This document shows, piece after piece, positions 23,745-33,750 of a stretch of 64,000 nucleotides of DNA (its first letter is position 1; the number at the start of each line of letters is the position of its first letter). Made by a program: the position numbers and the translations under genes. The notes under the pieces were generated by a model, which saw nothing but the letters and a program-made list of their open reading frames with translations, had not been told where the DNA came from and searched no databases. The DNA is taken from positions 3,290,633-3,354,632 of the forward strand of contig ML660211.1 of NCBI GenBank assembly GCA_007570785.1, in the 5' to 3' direction. The DNA is from Antilocapra americana. Taxonomy: Eukaryota; Chordata; Mammalia; Artiodactyla; Antilocapridae.

Positions 23745-24089
23745 TGTATCTGATATCTGAACTTACTGAGGCTCAGGTTCTTTGTGTCTCTGCACAGAAA
23801 CAATTCAGTGAGAGACAAATTGATAGACAAGAAGTGAATTCATTTAAAGAGAAACACAGAGTGTAGGCCACCTCAGAAGGCAAAAGGCTCTGAAATATGG
23901 TGTGGTTAGCTTTTATGGGCTGGGTAATTTTATAGGCAAATGAGTGGGGGATTATTCAAATTCTTTGAGGGGGAAGAGGTGGAGATTTCCAGGAATTGAG
24001 CCACCACCTACTTTATGGTCTTTGATGGTTGATCTGGAAATTGTCATGGCACTGGTTGGTGTGTCACTTAGCTTATGCTAATTATTACA
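23745..24089 (-). mobile_element. LTR of class I endogenous retrovirus, minus strand
   Basis: Read on the minus strand, the segment starts TGTAATAATTAGC (right edge about 24089). It then has a TATAAAA-like box, a cccataaaagctaaccacac promoter-proximal block, a degraded polyadenylation region (tctctttaaatgaattcac) and ctctcactgaattgtttctg. This order is typical of mammalian ERV1 LTRs. The 3' limit is not sharply defined. A BovB lies about 20 bp beyond the 5' edge. No gag, pol or env is recognised next to it. Confidence 0.6.
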
Positions 24090-24109
24090 GTGCTCGAAAT
24101 TACAGTGCT

Positions 24110-25375
24110 CAAAATGTGTAAAGTAATACTCAAAATTCTCCAAGCTAGGCTTCCACAGTAAGTGAACTGAGAAATTCCAGATGTTTAAGCTGGACTTTGA
24201 AAAGGGAGAGGAACAAGAGACTAAATTGCCAACATCCATGGGATCATAGAAAAAGCAAGAGAATTCCAGAAAAAACATCTACTTCTGCTTCATTTGACTA
24301 TGCTAAAGCCTTTAACTATGTGGATCACAACAAACTCTGGAAGATTCTACAAGAGATGGGAACACTAGACCACCTTACCAGCCTTCTGAGAAATCTCTAT
24401 GCAGGTCAAGGAGGAACAGTTAGAGCCAGACATGGAACAAGGGACTGGTTCCAAATTGGGAAAGGAGTATGTCAAGGCTGTATATTGTCACCCTGCTTAT
24501 TTAACTTATATGTAGAATACATCACACAAAATACCAGACTGGATGAATCACAAACTGGAATAAAGACTGCAGAGAAAAATATCAATAACCTCAGATATGT
24601 AGACAAAACCACCCTTATGGCAGACAGTGAAGAAGAACTAAAGAGCCTCTTGATGAAAGTGAAAGAGGAGAGTGAAGAAGCTGTCTTAAAACTCAACATT
24701 GAAAAAGCAAAGATCATGGCATCTGGTCCTATCATTTCAGGGCAAATAGATGGGGAAACAATGGAAACAGTGACAGACTTTATTTTCTTGGGCTCCAAAA
24801 TCACTGCAGATGGTGAGTACAAACATGAAATTAAGACACTTGTTCCTTGGAAAGAAAGTTATGACCAACCTAAATAGCATATTAAAAAGCAGAGACATTA
24901 CTTTGCTAACAAAAGTCTGTCTAGTCAAAGCTATGGTTTTTCCAGTAGTCATATATGGATGTGAGAGTTGGACTGTAAAGGAAGCTGAGTGCTGAAGAAT
25001 TGATGATTTTGAACTGTGGTGTTGAAGAAACTCTTTGAGAGTCCCTTGGACTGCAAGGAGATCCAACCAGTCCATCCTAAAAGAAATCAGTCCTGAATAT
25101 TCATTGGAAAGACTGATATTGAAGCTGAAGCTCCAATACTTTGGCCACCAGATGCAAAGAACTGACTCATTGGAAAAGACTCTGATGCTGGGAATGATTG
25201 AAGCCAAGAGGAGAAGGGGATGACAGAGGATTAGATGGTTGGATGGTATAACCGACATGTTTGAGCAAGCTCCGGAAGTTGGTGATGCACAGGGGAGCAT
25301 GGCATGCTGCAGTCCATGGGGTTACAAAGAGTTGGACATGACTGAGCAACTGGACTGGACTGAACTGGATGTTTG
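24110..25375 (+). mobile_element. BovB LINE, 5'-truncated, plus strand
   Basis: It begins part-way into the RT region (gtaaagtaatactcaaaatt) and runs to the BovB end (tgactgagcaactggactgg). Order: RT N-terminal blocks, motif A, motif C, C-terminal region, basic stretch and tail. Several indels break the ORF near 24200, 24860 and 25000. It lies about 20 bp from the ERV1-like LTR. Confidence 0.93.
24197..24877 (+). pseudogene. BovB ORF remnant: reverse transcriptase core
   Basis: At 226 codons this is the longest BovB frame in the window. It contains motif A (SFDYAKAFNYVDHNKLW), the LRNLYAGQGGTVRARHGT segment, GVCQGCILSPCLFNLYVE and the motif C region as LRYVDKTTLM, then KLNIEKAKIMASGPI and FIFLGSKITADG. 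The YADD box reads YVDK, so the second catalytic Asp is replaced by Lys and activity would be lost. The frame exits near 24877, where the C-terminal region continues in another frame (24810-25223). Confidence 0.88.
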
Positions 25376-25487
25376 CAGTGAACATATGATGAGGCTTAAG
25401 GTCCACTTGAAGTTGAATCTTCCCTCCTCTTGGACCTAGTTGATTCTAACCAGTTTTCCTCATATCCTGTGGCTATGTCATTCTTTT

Positions 25488-25654
25488 TTTTTTTTTTTTC
25501 TTATTATTGTTTTTGCCATACATTGTCATGATATCACCATGGGTTTACATATGCTTCCCCTCCGGGTCCCCCCTCCCTCCTCCCTCTCCCCCGGGAAATC
25601 TCGCTGCACCAGTCCCGAGCATCAATCCTGGCCTGGCGATTGATTATACACATG
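25488..25654 (-). mobile_element. L1-BT 3'-end insertion, extremely 5'-truncated, minus strand
   Basis: A T-tract at the left (the poly(A) tail on the minus strand) precedes ttgccatacattgtcatgat and ctgcaccagtcccgagcatc, the last ~165 bases of ruminant L1. The perfect 14-bp repeat TATGTCATTCTTTT flanks it at 25474-25487 and 25655-25668. The clean duplication suggests a fairly recent event. Two C-rich frames across it are not genes. Confidence 0.93.
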
Positions 25655-25668
25655 TATGTCATTCTTTT

Positions 25669-26839
25669 AAAGGCTGTGTCCTGTCCCCATTTCCTTTCAA
25701 TGTCATGCAGTATGTAAAGTCAGCTTCCCCAGGAAACAGAAAAGTGTAGAGAAGGAGAGAGAACTGTTATAACTGCTATAAATGGAAAAGTAACCAAAAA
25801 TATAGATATTTTTAAAATATAGAAACCAGCTGTCGTGCTGTCCTGAACTCTTTCAGCAGTTACCTGCAGGAGTTTTCATTTGGATTAGTGTTGATATATT
25901 CATGGCTGCTCTCCAGTCAGTTCCCTTATTGTAGTTTTCTTGTTGGTAATTTCACACTATATTAAATTCTCTAATTTTGCTGTTTTTTACATGAGATAAC
26001 AGTTCTCCCTTCCTGTCTTCAAGTGCATCAGGTCTGCTCTTGAACTTTGTACTTTAATATAGTATACAGTTAATGATAGCTATGTCAACTTTCCAAACAA
26101 AAACAAGAGGAGAATAAATAAGTAGTGGAAATTTGATTGGAGTCATACAGATTTTTGATCAATTTGGGAAAAACTTATTTATAACTTTTAGTCTTCTGAA
26201 CCATGAAAACTGCACATTTCTTCTTTTATGTTTTCTTCATTAATATCTTTGAAAACTACTTTTTTCAGGATTTTTAGCATTTTTCTTGCATTTAATCATA
26301 GACACTTTACATTTTTTGATGACCTATATATTTTATCTTTTAAAAATTCTAATTTTTAAATCTTTTTGGTTGCAAAATGGAAATATCTTATTACCATATA
26401 TTGATTTTACAATTATCAGCTTTTCAAAGCTTATAGATTTTAGTTATTTATGGACTTTATATAAGCCATAGAAAATGATCATATATGAATAATTATATTT
26501 TTTTCAGTACTCTTTTTTTAATAACTTGTCTTTCTCTGTTCACTAAGAGATCCATTAATTTTATTCCTATTTTAATATAGAATACTTACCATTAAGAATC
26601 CTGTTTATTATATTTTATCAGGAAGCAAAGATGTCTTATTAAATGATTTCTCTAATTACAGAAATCATTTTAAAGTAAACTTTCTATATGTGCTTGAGAA
26701 GTATCTGTACTTTGATACTTTTGATGCAGATATCTAAGCCTGAGCCACACACAAAGCTGATTGACTGTACTGCTTGAATCTATATATTTACTTATTATTT
26801 TTAATCTATTATTTATTTATTAATATTTCTTACCATGAT
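25669..26839. other. AT-rich intergenic stretch, no gene seen
   Basis: Nothing recognised. The interval 26200-26850 is very AT-rich. Confidence 0.6.
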
Positions 26840-27380
26840 TGTGGGTTTGTCTTTTTCACCTAAAACTCCCCGCTATACCACCTTTGAGTTTTTGTGGCTG
26901 GGCTAATAAGAAAATTGACACAAGAAAGATTAACAAGAGAAAAATAAGCAAATTTTAATTCATGAACATGGAGGTCTAACAGAAATGGGGCCTAAAGAGT
27001 GGCCAAAGCAGGCAGATTTTATACTGTTTAGAGAAAGAAACAATATATTTATGAGGAATTGAGAGGATAGAGGAACTTGGGCTTTGTGTGTTCAATTAGT
27101 GAATCTAAACAGAGTTTGGGCTGGGGTAGTATATTAAAGAAATTACAAGCTTTGAAGTTAGAGGCTTCTCAGCCCTGAATCCCCATCTCTGGTTATAAGG
27201 GGGTCCTTCTATATTCAGACACAAGGAGTGCACCTCTCACAAGAGGGATTTATTTCCTGCTCTCAGGCAGACAGAATCAGACTGTCCTTCTTGCAACGGC
27301 CATTTCTTAGTAACTTTAACTCAAAATAATCAATATGCCATGGAGGCACATTTTGAATTGGTCTACCCTGGGCCCCAACA
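26840..27380 (-). mobile_element. ERVL-type LTR, minus strand
   Basis: Sense (minus) order: TGTTGGGGCCCAGGG start at 27380, an AATATATTG...AGTATAAAATCTGCCTGC TATA region, a gctttggccactctttaggc block, an AATTAAA polyadenylation-like signal, then tgttaatctttcttgtgtca and attagcccagccac. This order matches old mammalian MER21-like ERVL LTRs. The 3' edge is approximate and I see no clear target duplication. It is probably a solo LTR, since no retroviral ORF is recognised beside it. Confidence 0.6.
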
Positions 27381-27704
27381 CAATTTTAATGATGATTTGA
27401 CTTTTTATCCTTATGAAATGACCCTCTTTCTTTTGTGACACTTTTTCTTCAAATTTTGAGTCTTAATTGTTTGCTTGGAAGTTCTATTACCTAGTTAAAT
27501 TAATTTTGCTTTCATTATTAATTTACAATTTAGACAGACTATGTGACTACCTAATATTTATTTATGATAATGTATTTGTGATTTGATAAAACTCATCCAC
27601 TGCTAGATTTATTATTTAAATCAATACAGAAATTTCTACCATTACTCCAAAGTCAAAAATTTGAAGTCTCTGTGTGTGTGTATTTGTATATCCCTAATTA
27701 GGAC

Positions 27705-27834
27705 TTTTAAAAACTATGTATTGATTTATATTGCCATTGTAAAAAGTTTGTGAGATATAGTTATAAATACAAAAATAATTTACTGTGTTTTCCTGGAATA
27801 TTTCTGGAAATACAAATTTGTTTAATGATTGAAA
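27705..27834. repeat. 130-bp duplication, left copy
   Basis: This copy (starting ttttaaaaactatgtattg, ending taatgattgaaa) recurs at 28023-28151 with about 11 differences by eye, roughly 92% identity. A Bov-tA SINE lies exactly between the two copies. A (TG)n tract precedes it at about 27670. Confidence 0.95.
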
Positions 27835-27835
27835 C

Positions 27836-28022
27836 ATGTCGTGTCCAACTCTGTGGTCCTATGGACTGCAGCCTGCCAGGCCTCCTCTCTCCAGGCGAGA
27901 ATACTGGACGGGTTGTTATACTCTCCTCCAGAGGATCTTCCCAACCCAGGATCCAACATAAGTCTCTTATGTCCCCTGCATTGGCATGTGGGTTCTTTAC
28001 CTGTAGCACCGCCTGGGAAGCC
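27836..28022 (-). mobile_element. Bov-tA SINE, minus strand, between duplicated flanks
   Basis: The tail side (gtcgtgtccaactctgtggt) is at the left, the body is in the middle, and the tRNA-like head (accgcctgggaagccc) is at the right. The usual few bases of tail beyond gtcgtg are missing. The flanks are not a 10-20 bp target duplication but a 130-bp direct repeat. Confidence 0.9.
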
Positions 28023-28151
28023 CTTTAAAAACTCTATATTGATTTATATTGCCATTGTAAAGAGTTGTGAGATGTAGTTATGAATACAAAAATTATTGAT
28101 TGTGTTTTCCTGAAATATTTCTGGAAATACAATTTTGTTTAATGATTGAAA
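28023..28151. repeat. 130-bp duplication, right copy
   Basis: Partner of 27705-27834. Shared landmarks are attgatttatattgccattg, tgtgttttcctg and atttctggaaatacaa. It ends gattgaaa and then enters different sequence (tgatgaatagattt). Confidence 0.95.
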
Positions 28152-29925
28152 TGATGAATAGATTTATTTAATTGCTAAATAGAGAAGTCCTGTTGACTAG
28201 ACTGTCCATTATATGTTCAATACTTTTGCCTATTATGGTGAAACAGTCTTGCACAGTATGTGTGCAGCATCCATACTTAGTTCAAGATTATCAGTCTTTT
28301 GCTGTTTCCAAGCACTGAGCCATTAAACAAGAGAGAAAGGATGAGGAGGCTTTCAAATCAAGTGAACAATGTAAGGAGCATCTCTGTCAGTATAAGATTT
28401 TTACAAGAAAAGAATATGCACAATATAGAGAGCTGATTTTTCAACTCTAGTAAGCATAACAATAAAATTATAACTCAATGACCTCTGTTTTCTGGATCAC
28501 TTTCAACACAGATGATTAGACAAGTATATTATACCACGATATCAAAGGAAACTGTTACTCTGTCTTCAAGCTGAGGTTATTTATGATGTGAACACATGTA
28601 CCCACATTTGCAAAAATAGGCATCTTTTTTATAAAATAACTTTTAATAGGCTAAAAAATTTATTTCTCATTTTTAACCAGCTTAATGTTAGCATGTATAG
28701 TTGGAGGCAATGGTCAAATTCTGTTTACTTTCTTACACAAAAAAATTGCTTGTGAAATGGTCCTCAGAAAAGAAAGTACTGCACTGCATTTGATATTTCA
28801 TTCCATTCAGAAAATCTCTATCCTTTTAAAGATACTTGGCATCTCATCTACTGAGATTTCAGTAATGTTTTCTAAGTTTTTATAACTCACATAATATTTT
28901 AGGTTATTGTGAATCCCACTAGTTTGATCAAAATAGCTAACATTTTAAGGTAGGAAGTACAGCAGTAACTTATATAGTATTTTATATTTTCAAGCATGCT
29001 CTCTATCATCACAAAATAATTCAAAAGTTAAAAAAGTTGAATGCAGTTCTTTGCATATGCACACCTATACTCTTTGACCATCTAAATATATGAAAACATA
29101 GAAATAAATTTATAAATATTCGTTGTGTTCATTTCATCTTTTTGTATGTGGAAATTGTTGTTTTCATAACAAATCCATACAGTTTTTGCAAAGTATGATA
29201 AAATGTATTTAATTATTTAATTTTGTTTCTTTTATTTTTATTGTATTTTTTTATTGTAAATTGGGTATCCCAAACTATTTCTGCTAAGACCGCCCATCAT
29301 TCAAAACATTCTATGAATGAAATAAGAAAGAGAGCAAAAGAATAAATCTTTGAAGGATAATTCCTTCGAAGCAGTCATTAAAATTCTTCGGCTCTCTAAG
29401 TTAGTGATTCTTCTGACCAGTTGGACTGAGTGATGATCGGAAAGGTAGCAAACAGTTACCTGTAGAACTTGATGTGCATCCCTGGACTTGATGGTGTCAT
29501 TGTTTTGTGATGTCTTTCTGTCACACACATACACATACATTTTAAATGTCAGACCAGTTGTAGTTGCTTTTTTTTTTTAACAGGAAAGAGAGAGGCTTCA
29601 CATGCAGTGAACCTTTATTACCAATTTATTACCCTTTATTGCCAACTTCCTGAAGGAAAAGCTATTTCCTATATTCCGCAGCAAGTATCAGATAACTAGG
29701 CTGAGCTTGAATCAACTGGAAAGAATACTACTTATGGGGCACCATGCCCTGGGAATGTGGATCTCAAAGAAGTGATTCTTCATGAGTTCGCCCCACACTG
29801 AAGAAGTCTAGCATCTGCCACACAGAATAGACAAAACCAGACTGCATGGACGTGTCATCTATGTGAACCCTGAGCCAGGCCTGAGTTGTAAGACAACAAT
29901 CTGTATCTCCGATAAAAACTTGATT
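28152..29925. other. AT-rich intergenic stretch, no gene seen
   Basis: No repeat or coding signal recognised. The portion 29640-29900 is less AT-rich but unassigned. Confidence 0.55.
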
Positions 29926-30265
29926 TTTTCAAAAAATATTTATAGCAGCCTTATTTGTAGTCCCAAACTGGAAACAACCAAGGTGTCCTTCAGCATCCAT
30001 AGCACGGAATACTGCTCGGCATTAAGAAGAAACAGATGATAGATACACACAACGATGTGGATAGAACTCAAGGACTAAGAGAAACAAATTAACTCATAAA
30101 GATACATACTTATGAATCCATCTATATGACTTTCTTGAAATGAAAAAAAAAGATTTATATATATATAAATAATGTATATATTATATCTATATAAATATAT
30201 ATAGATATATATATATCTAAAGAATGTAGTAGTTTCCAGGGCCTAAAGAAGGGATGATAGTAGGA
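29926..30265 (+). mobile_element. Old L1 fragment, ORF2 C-terminus and start of 3'UTR, plus strand
   Basis: The phrases tatttatagcagccttattt, aaactggaaacaaccaaggt and gcacggaatactgctcggca encode a decayed form of the L1 ORF2 C-terminal AALF...NWKQP...ARNTARH sequence. An expanded TA-rich run (about 30155-30220) lies inside. L1-like text (gtagtttccagggcctaaag) follows it. Confidence 0.72.
30155..30222. repeat. TA-rich simple repeat
   Basis: Alternating (TA)n with single-base breaks, partly self-complementary, embedded in the L1 fragment. Confidence 0.8.
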
Positions 30266-30604
30266 GTAACTCTAAAAGGTCAGCTGGTATATATATTAAA
30301 AGCAGTATAGGAAGACCGTCCATCAAATCTAAGCTAAGAACAGAGTTTCTTATGTTTAACATTGTACGAGGGATCTTTGCGGTGATAGACAAGTTTTGTG
30401 TATTTATCCTACCGATACCCATGTCCTGTTTATGCCACATGTTACCTTGGGTAAAACTGGGTGTGGGATACATGGAATTTTTCTCTATTATTTCTTTCAT
30501 ATGCACATGATTTTACTATTATCACAACAGTTACATCAAAAAATATTTTTCGTATAACCAGGATATAATACCTTTAAATTATTTTTTGGTGTATGTTTAT
30601 ATGT
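30266..30604. other. Intergenic DNA, nothing recognised
   Basis: The open frame at 30243-30506 on the minus strand has no domain. No repeat is recognised. Confidence 0.5.
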
Positions 30605-30828
30605 ATATATTTAAATAGATTATTTTTAGAGCAATTTTAGGTTCATAGCAAAATTGAGCAGAAGATAGAGCAAGTCCCTATATACCTTTGTCCCTAGATA
30701 TATGTGATTTCCCCTACTCTCAACATGACCTGCCCCACTTGCTATAATTGATGAACATCCATTAACACACTATAATCACTCAAAGTCCATAGCTTACATG
30801 AGGGTTCGCTCTTGGTGTTACATATTCT

Positions 30829-31208
30829 ATTGTTGTTTAGTTGCTCAGTCATGTCCAGCTCTTTGCAACCTCCAGACTGTAGCCCACCAGGCTCCTCTGT
30901 CCATGGGATTTCTCAGGCAAGAATACTGAGGTGGATTGCCATTTCTTCTTCCAGGGGATCTTCCTGTATGTGTACTAAGTTGCTCAGTCATGTCTGACTC
31001 TTTGCAACCCTGTGGACTGTAGCCCACCAGGCTCCTCTGTCCATGGGATTCTCCAGGCAAGAATATAGGAGTGGGTTGCCATCTCCTCCCTAGGCGATCT
31101 TCCTGGCCCAGGGATTAAATGCACATCTCTACGTCTCCTGCACTGCAAGCATTCTCTCCTGCTGAGCCACTAGGGAAGGCCCCAGGAATCTTCTTGTCCC
31201 AGGGATCA
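30829..31208 (-). mobile_element. Bov-tA SINE (outer) interrupted by another Bov-tA
   Basis: The outer SINE has its tail side at 30829-30967 (tagttgctcagtcatgtcca) and a short remainder at 31198-31208. Its head is truncated. It lies inside the old L1. Confidence 0.85.
30968..31185 (-). mobile_element. Bov-tA SINE (inner), nearly complete
   Basis: Complete order from ctaagttgctcagtcatgtc at the left to tgagccactagggaaggccc at the right. Imperfect 12-bp direct repeats GGATCTTCCTGT (30956-30967) and GAATCTTCTTGT (31186-31197) are themselves pieces of the outer SINE. They show insertion of one Bov-tA into another. Confidence 0.9.
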
Positions 31209-31830
31209 AATAATGGCAAATGTATAATGACATGTATCCATCATGATAGTAGATATCTCACTGTCCTAAATATCCTCTCTGCTCTGTCAATTCATCCCAC
31301 CCTCCCCACTAACCCCTGGTCTGATGCTTTTATTGTCTCCATAGTTTTGCTTTTCTCAGTGTCATATAGCTGGAATCATACAGTAGGTAAAACTTTCATA
31401 TTGGTTTCTTTCACTTAGTAATATATACTTAAGTTTCCTCCTTGGCTTTTAATGGCTCATTTCCTTTTCACTGCTGAATAATATTTTATTGTCTGGATGT
31501 ACCACAGTTTATTCATCTGTCCATTTACCAGAGAATATCCTTGCTCCCTCCAAGCCTTGGCAACTATGAATAAAGCTGCAATAAAAATGTGGATTGGAAT
31601 TTTTTTGTGGACACATGATGTCACTTCATTTGGGTGAATACCAAGGAAGATGACTGCCGTGTTATACAGAGGGGAGCGTTTTTATGTGTGTAGTAAGAAA
31701 CTGTCAAAACATCTTACAAAGTGCACCATTTTGTATTCTCAGTAGCAATGTGAGAGCTCCTATTACTGCATATCTTTGCCAGAATTTGATGTTTTCAATA
31801 AGGCTTTAATTTTTATTAAGCTAGATATGA

Positions 31831-33229
31831 ATATTTAATCCTTGAAAAATAAAAATGCTTTGAAGGTGACTTGAAAAGTCATGGTATCTTCAGAAAATAT
31901 CAAAAAAAGGGCACAAGAACAAGATCCATTGAGGAAAAAATAAAATTTGTTAATTTATTATGCTGCTGTTTTTTTTTTTTTCCTGCTCATTCGCAACAAG
32001 ATTAGCCCCTTTTAATGTCCTAGGGAAGTCACTTGTTAGCCATGATAAAGGTGTCTGGATTCATGTTGCTATGTGGTAGAGGATGAGGCAATGAAAAGGT
32101 GAGATGTAGAAGACAAATACTGTGGAATCAAGAGAGACAGGTGAGTGAAAGATGGGGTGGGTGTCTAAAGTGATGCCTGTGTCAGTGTTGAAGTGTCCAG
32201 GCACATTTTCTGTCTTGTTTCTGGCTGTGGTAGGAGTATGTTCCAAATGCGTTTCAAAGGAAGTACTGGACTCTGTTTGCATTGTGATCTTATTTGAACT
32301 GAGAAACTCTACTCACTTGAAGAGAAACTTCTAATGAGGGTAACAAATGTACTCTGGACTCCAGAAACAAGGAAAAATAGGAACAAAAAACAAATGACCT
32401 AAAAAAAAGAAGAATTATAGTAACTATCATTTGATGTATCTCTCCTTAAAAATTCTTTTATTGTGGTTCATTTAAAAAGGCAGTAGAGGATGTGTACTGA
32501 CACCTCTATGAACATATACTCCGGTTAAATACATCAACTTTACAAGTAGCATAAAAATAATGCAAACTACAGTGCAAAGCATACAGTTTGTCACAAGTTC
32601 TCCCCAAGGTTTAGATCAAACTGTCAGCCAGGAGTAGCTAGAGTGTGAACATCTTGACCATATTAAATCATCATTTTCTTTTCACAGCTTAAAAATAATG
32701 CTAGTTGCAGGCTATTCACTACAACTGGATTGTCAGAATTTGCTTCTGTAGCCTAAGAGCCTAATGGTTAAGAGTCATCTTTGCAAAATATCACTTACAT
32801 TTGCATGATTCTGAATATTTTCTAATGAGCAGTTTTGATTCTGCTTTTATGAATTCCCCTATTCTCTCTTATATCATAATCTTTTCCTTTTGAATGTGGA
32901 CCATTCTTGTTAGCATGGAAATCAACCCTAGTATCTCATCTCTTAAGTAGTCCTCACTGTGTCTTATATCACCCTCCAGATATACTGTCCTTTTATTTTT
33001 CTACTGTTATTCAAAGCAAATGATTCAAATGAGTTTTCTACATCCACAGTGTGCATCTTCTCACCCATCATTCTCTCTTTATATCATATTCAAATTTGGC
33101 TTTAGTACTCCTAATTCTGTAGTCTCTTCCTGTCAACTCATCACCACTTCATATTGCCAAATCCAGTGTTCTATTATTTGTCCTGCCTTACCTAACAGTC
33201 TTAACAGCATTTAACAGATTTAACCCTTT
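31831..33229. other. AT-rich intergenic stretch, no gene seen
   Basis: It holds a T-run at about 31968-31980 and otherwise nothing recognised. Opposed frames at 32061-32334 are chance. Confidence 0.55.
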
Positions 33230-33750
33230 CTTCTTTCTTTTCTTAATATTTGTTTAATTGAAATATGAGTTAATTTCCAATGTTGTGTTAATTTCCACTA
33301 TAAAGCAAAGTGATTAAGTTGTCCATGTATACAGCTTTTTTTGTTTGGGTTTCCATTCTGGCTTATCATAGGATATTGAATACAATTTTCTGCACTATAC
33401 AGTAGGACCTTGTTGTTTATCCATTCTATATATAGTAGCTTGCATCTGCTAATTCCAAACTCCCAATCCATCCCTTCCCCATCCCTTTCCCCTTGGCAAC
33501 TGCAAGTCTATTCCCTATGTCTGTGAGTCTGCTTCTAGCTCATAGATAAGTTTATTTGTGTCACATATAAGTGATATCATATGGTACTGGTCTTTCTCTT
33601 TCTAACTTCACTTGGTATGATCATCTCTAAGTCCATCCATGTTGCTGCAAGTGGCATTGTTTCATTGTTTTTTAATGGCTAAATAGCATTCATTATATGT
33701 GTGGACCACATCTTCTTTATGTATTCATCTGTCAGTGGACCTTTCTCCTT
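33230..33750 (-). mobile_element. Artiodactyl-type L1 3' end, minus strand
   Basis: The series gttgtgttaatttccactat, gcaaagtgattaagttg, cagtaggaccttgttgttta and gtccatccatgttgctgcaa is the antisense 3'UTR of older artiodactyl L1s. The same order recurs at 52604 onward. It ends near ctgtcagtggacctttctcc. Confidence 0.85.

Larger units (their letters stand above)
30605..31830 (-). mobile_element. Old L1 3'UTR/3' end, minus strand, split by nested SINEs
   Basis: Left part 30605-30828: ttttagagcaattttaggtt, tcactcaaagtccatagctt, gggttcgctcttggtgtta. Right part 31209-31830: aatgtataatgacatgtatc, gctgaataatattttattgt, gaataaagctgcaat. The two parts join in register when the SINE block (30829-31208) is removed. 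The orientation is antisense. Confidence 0.8.
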
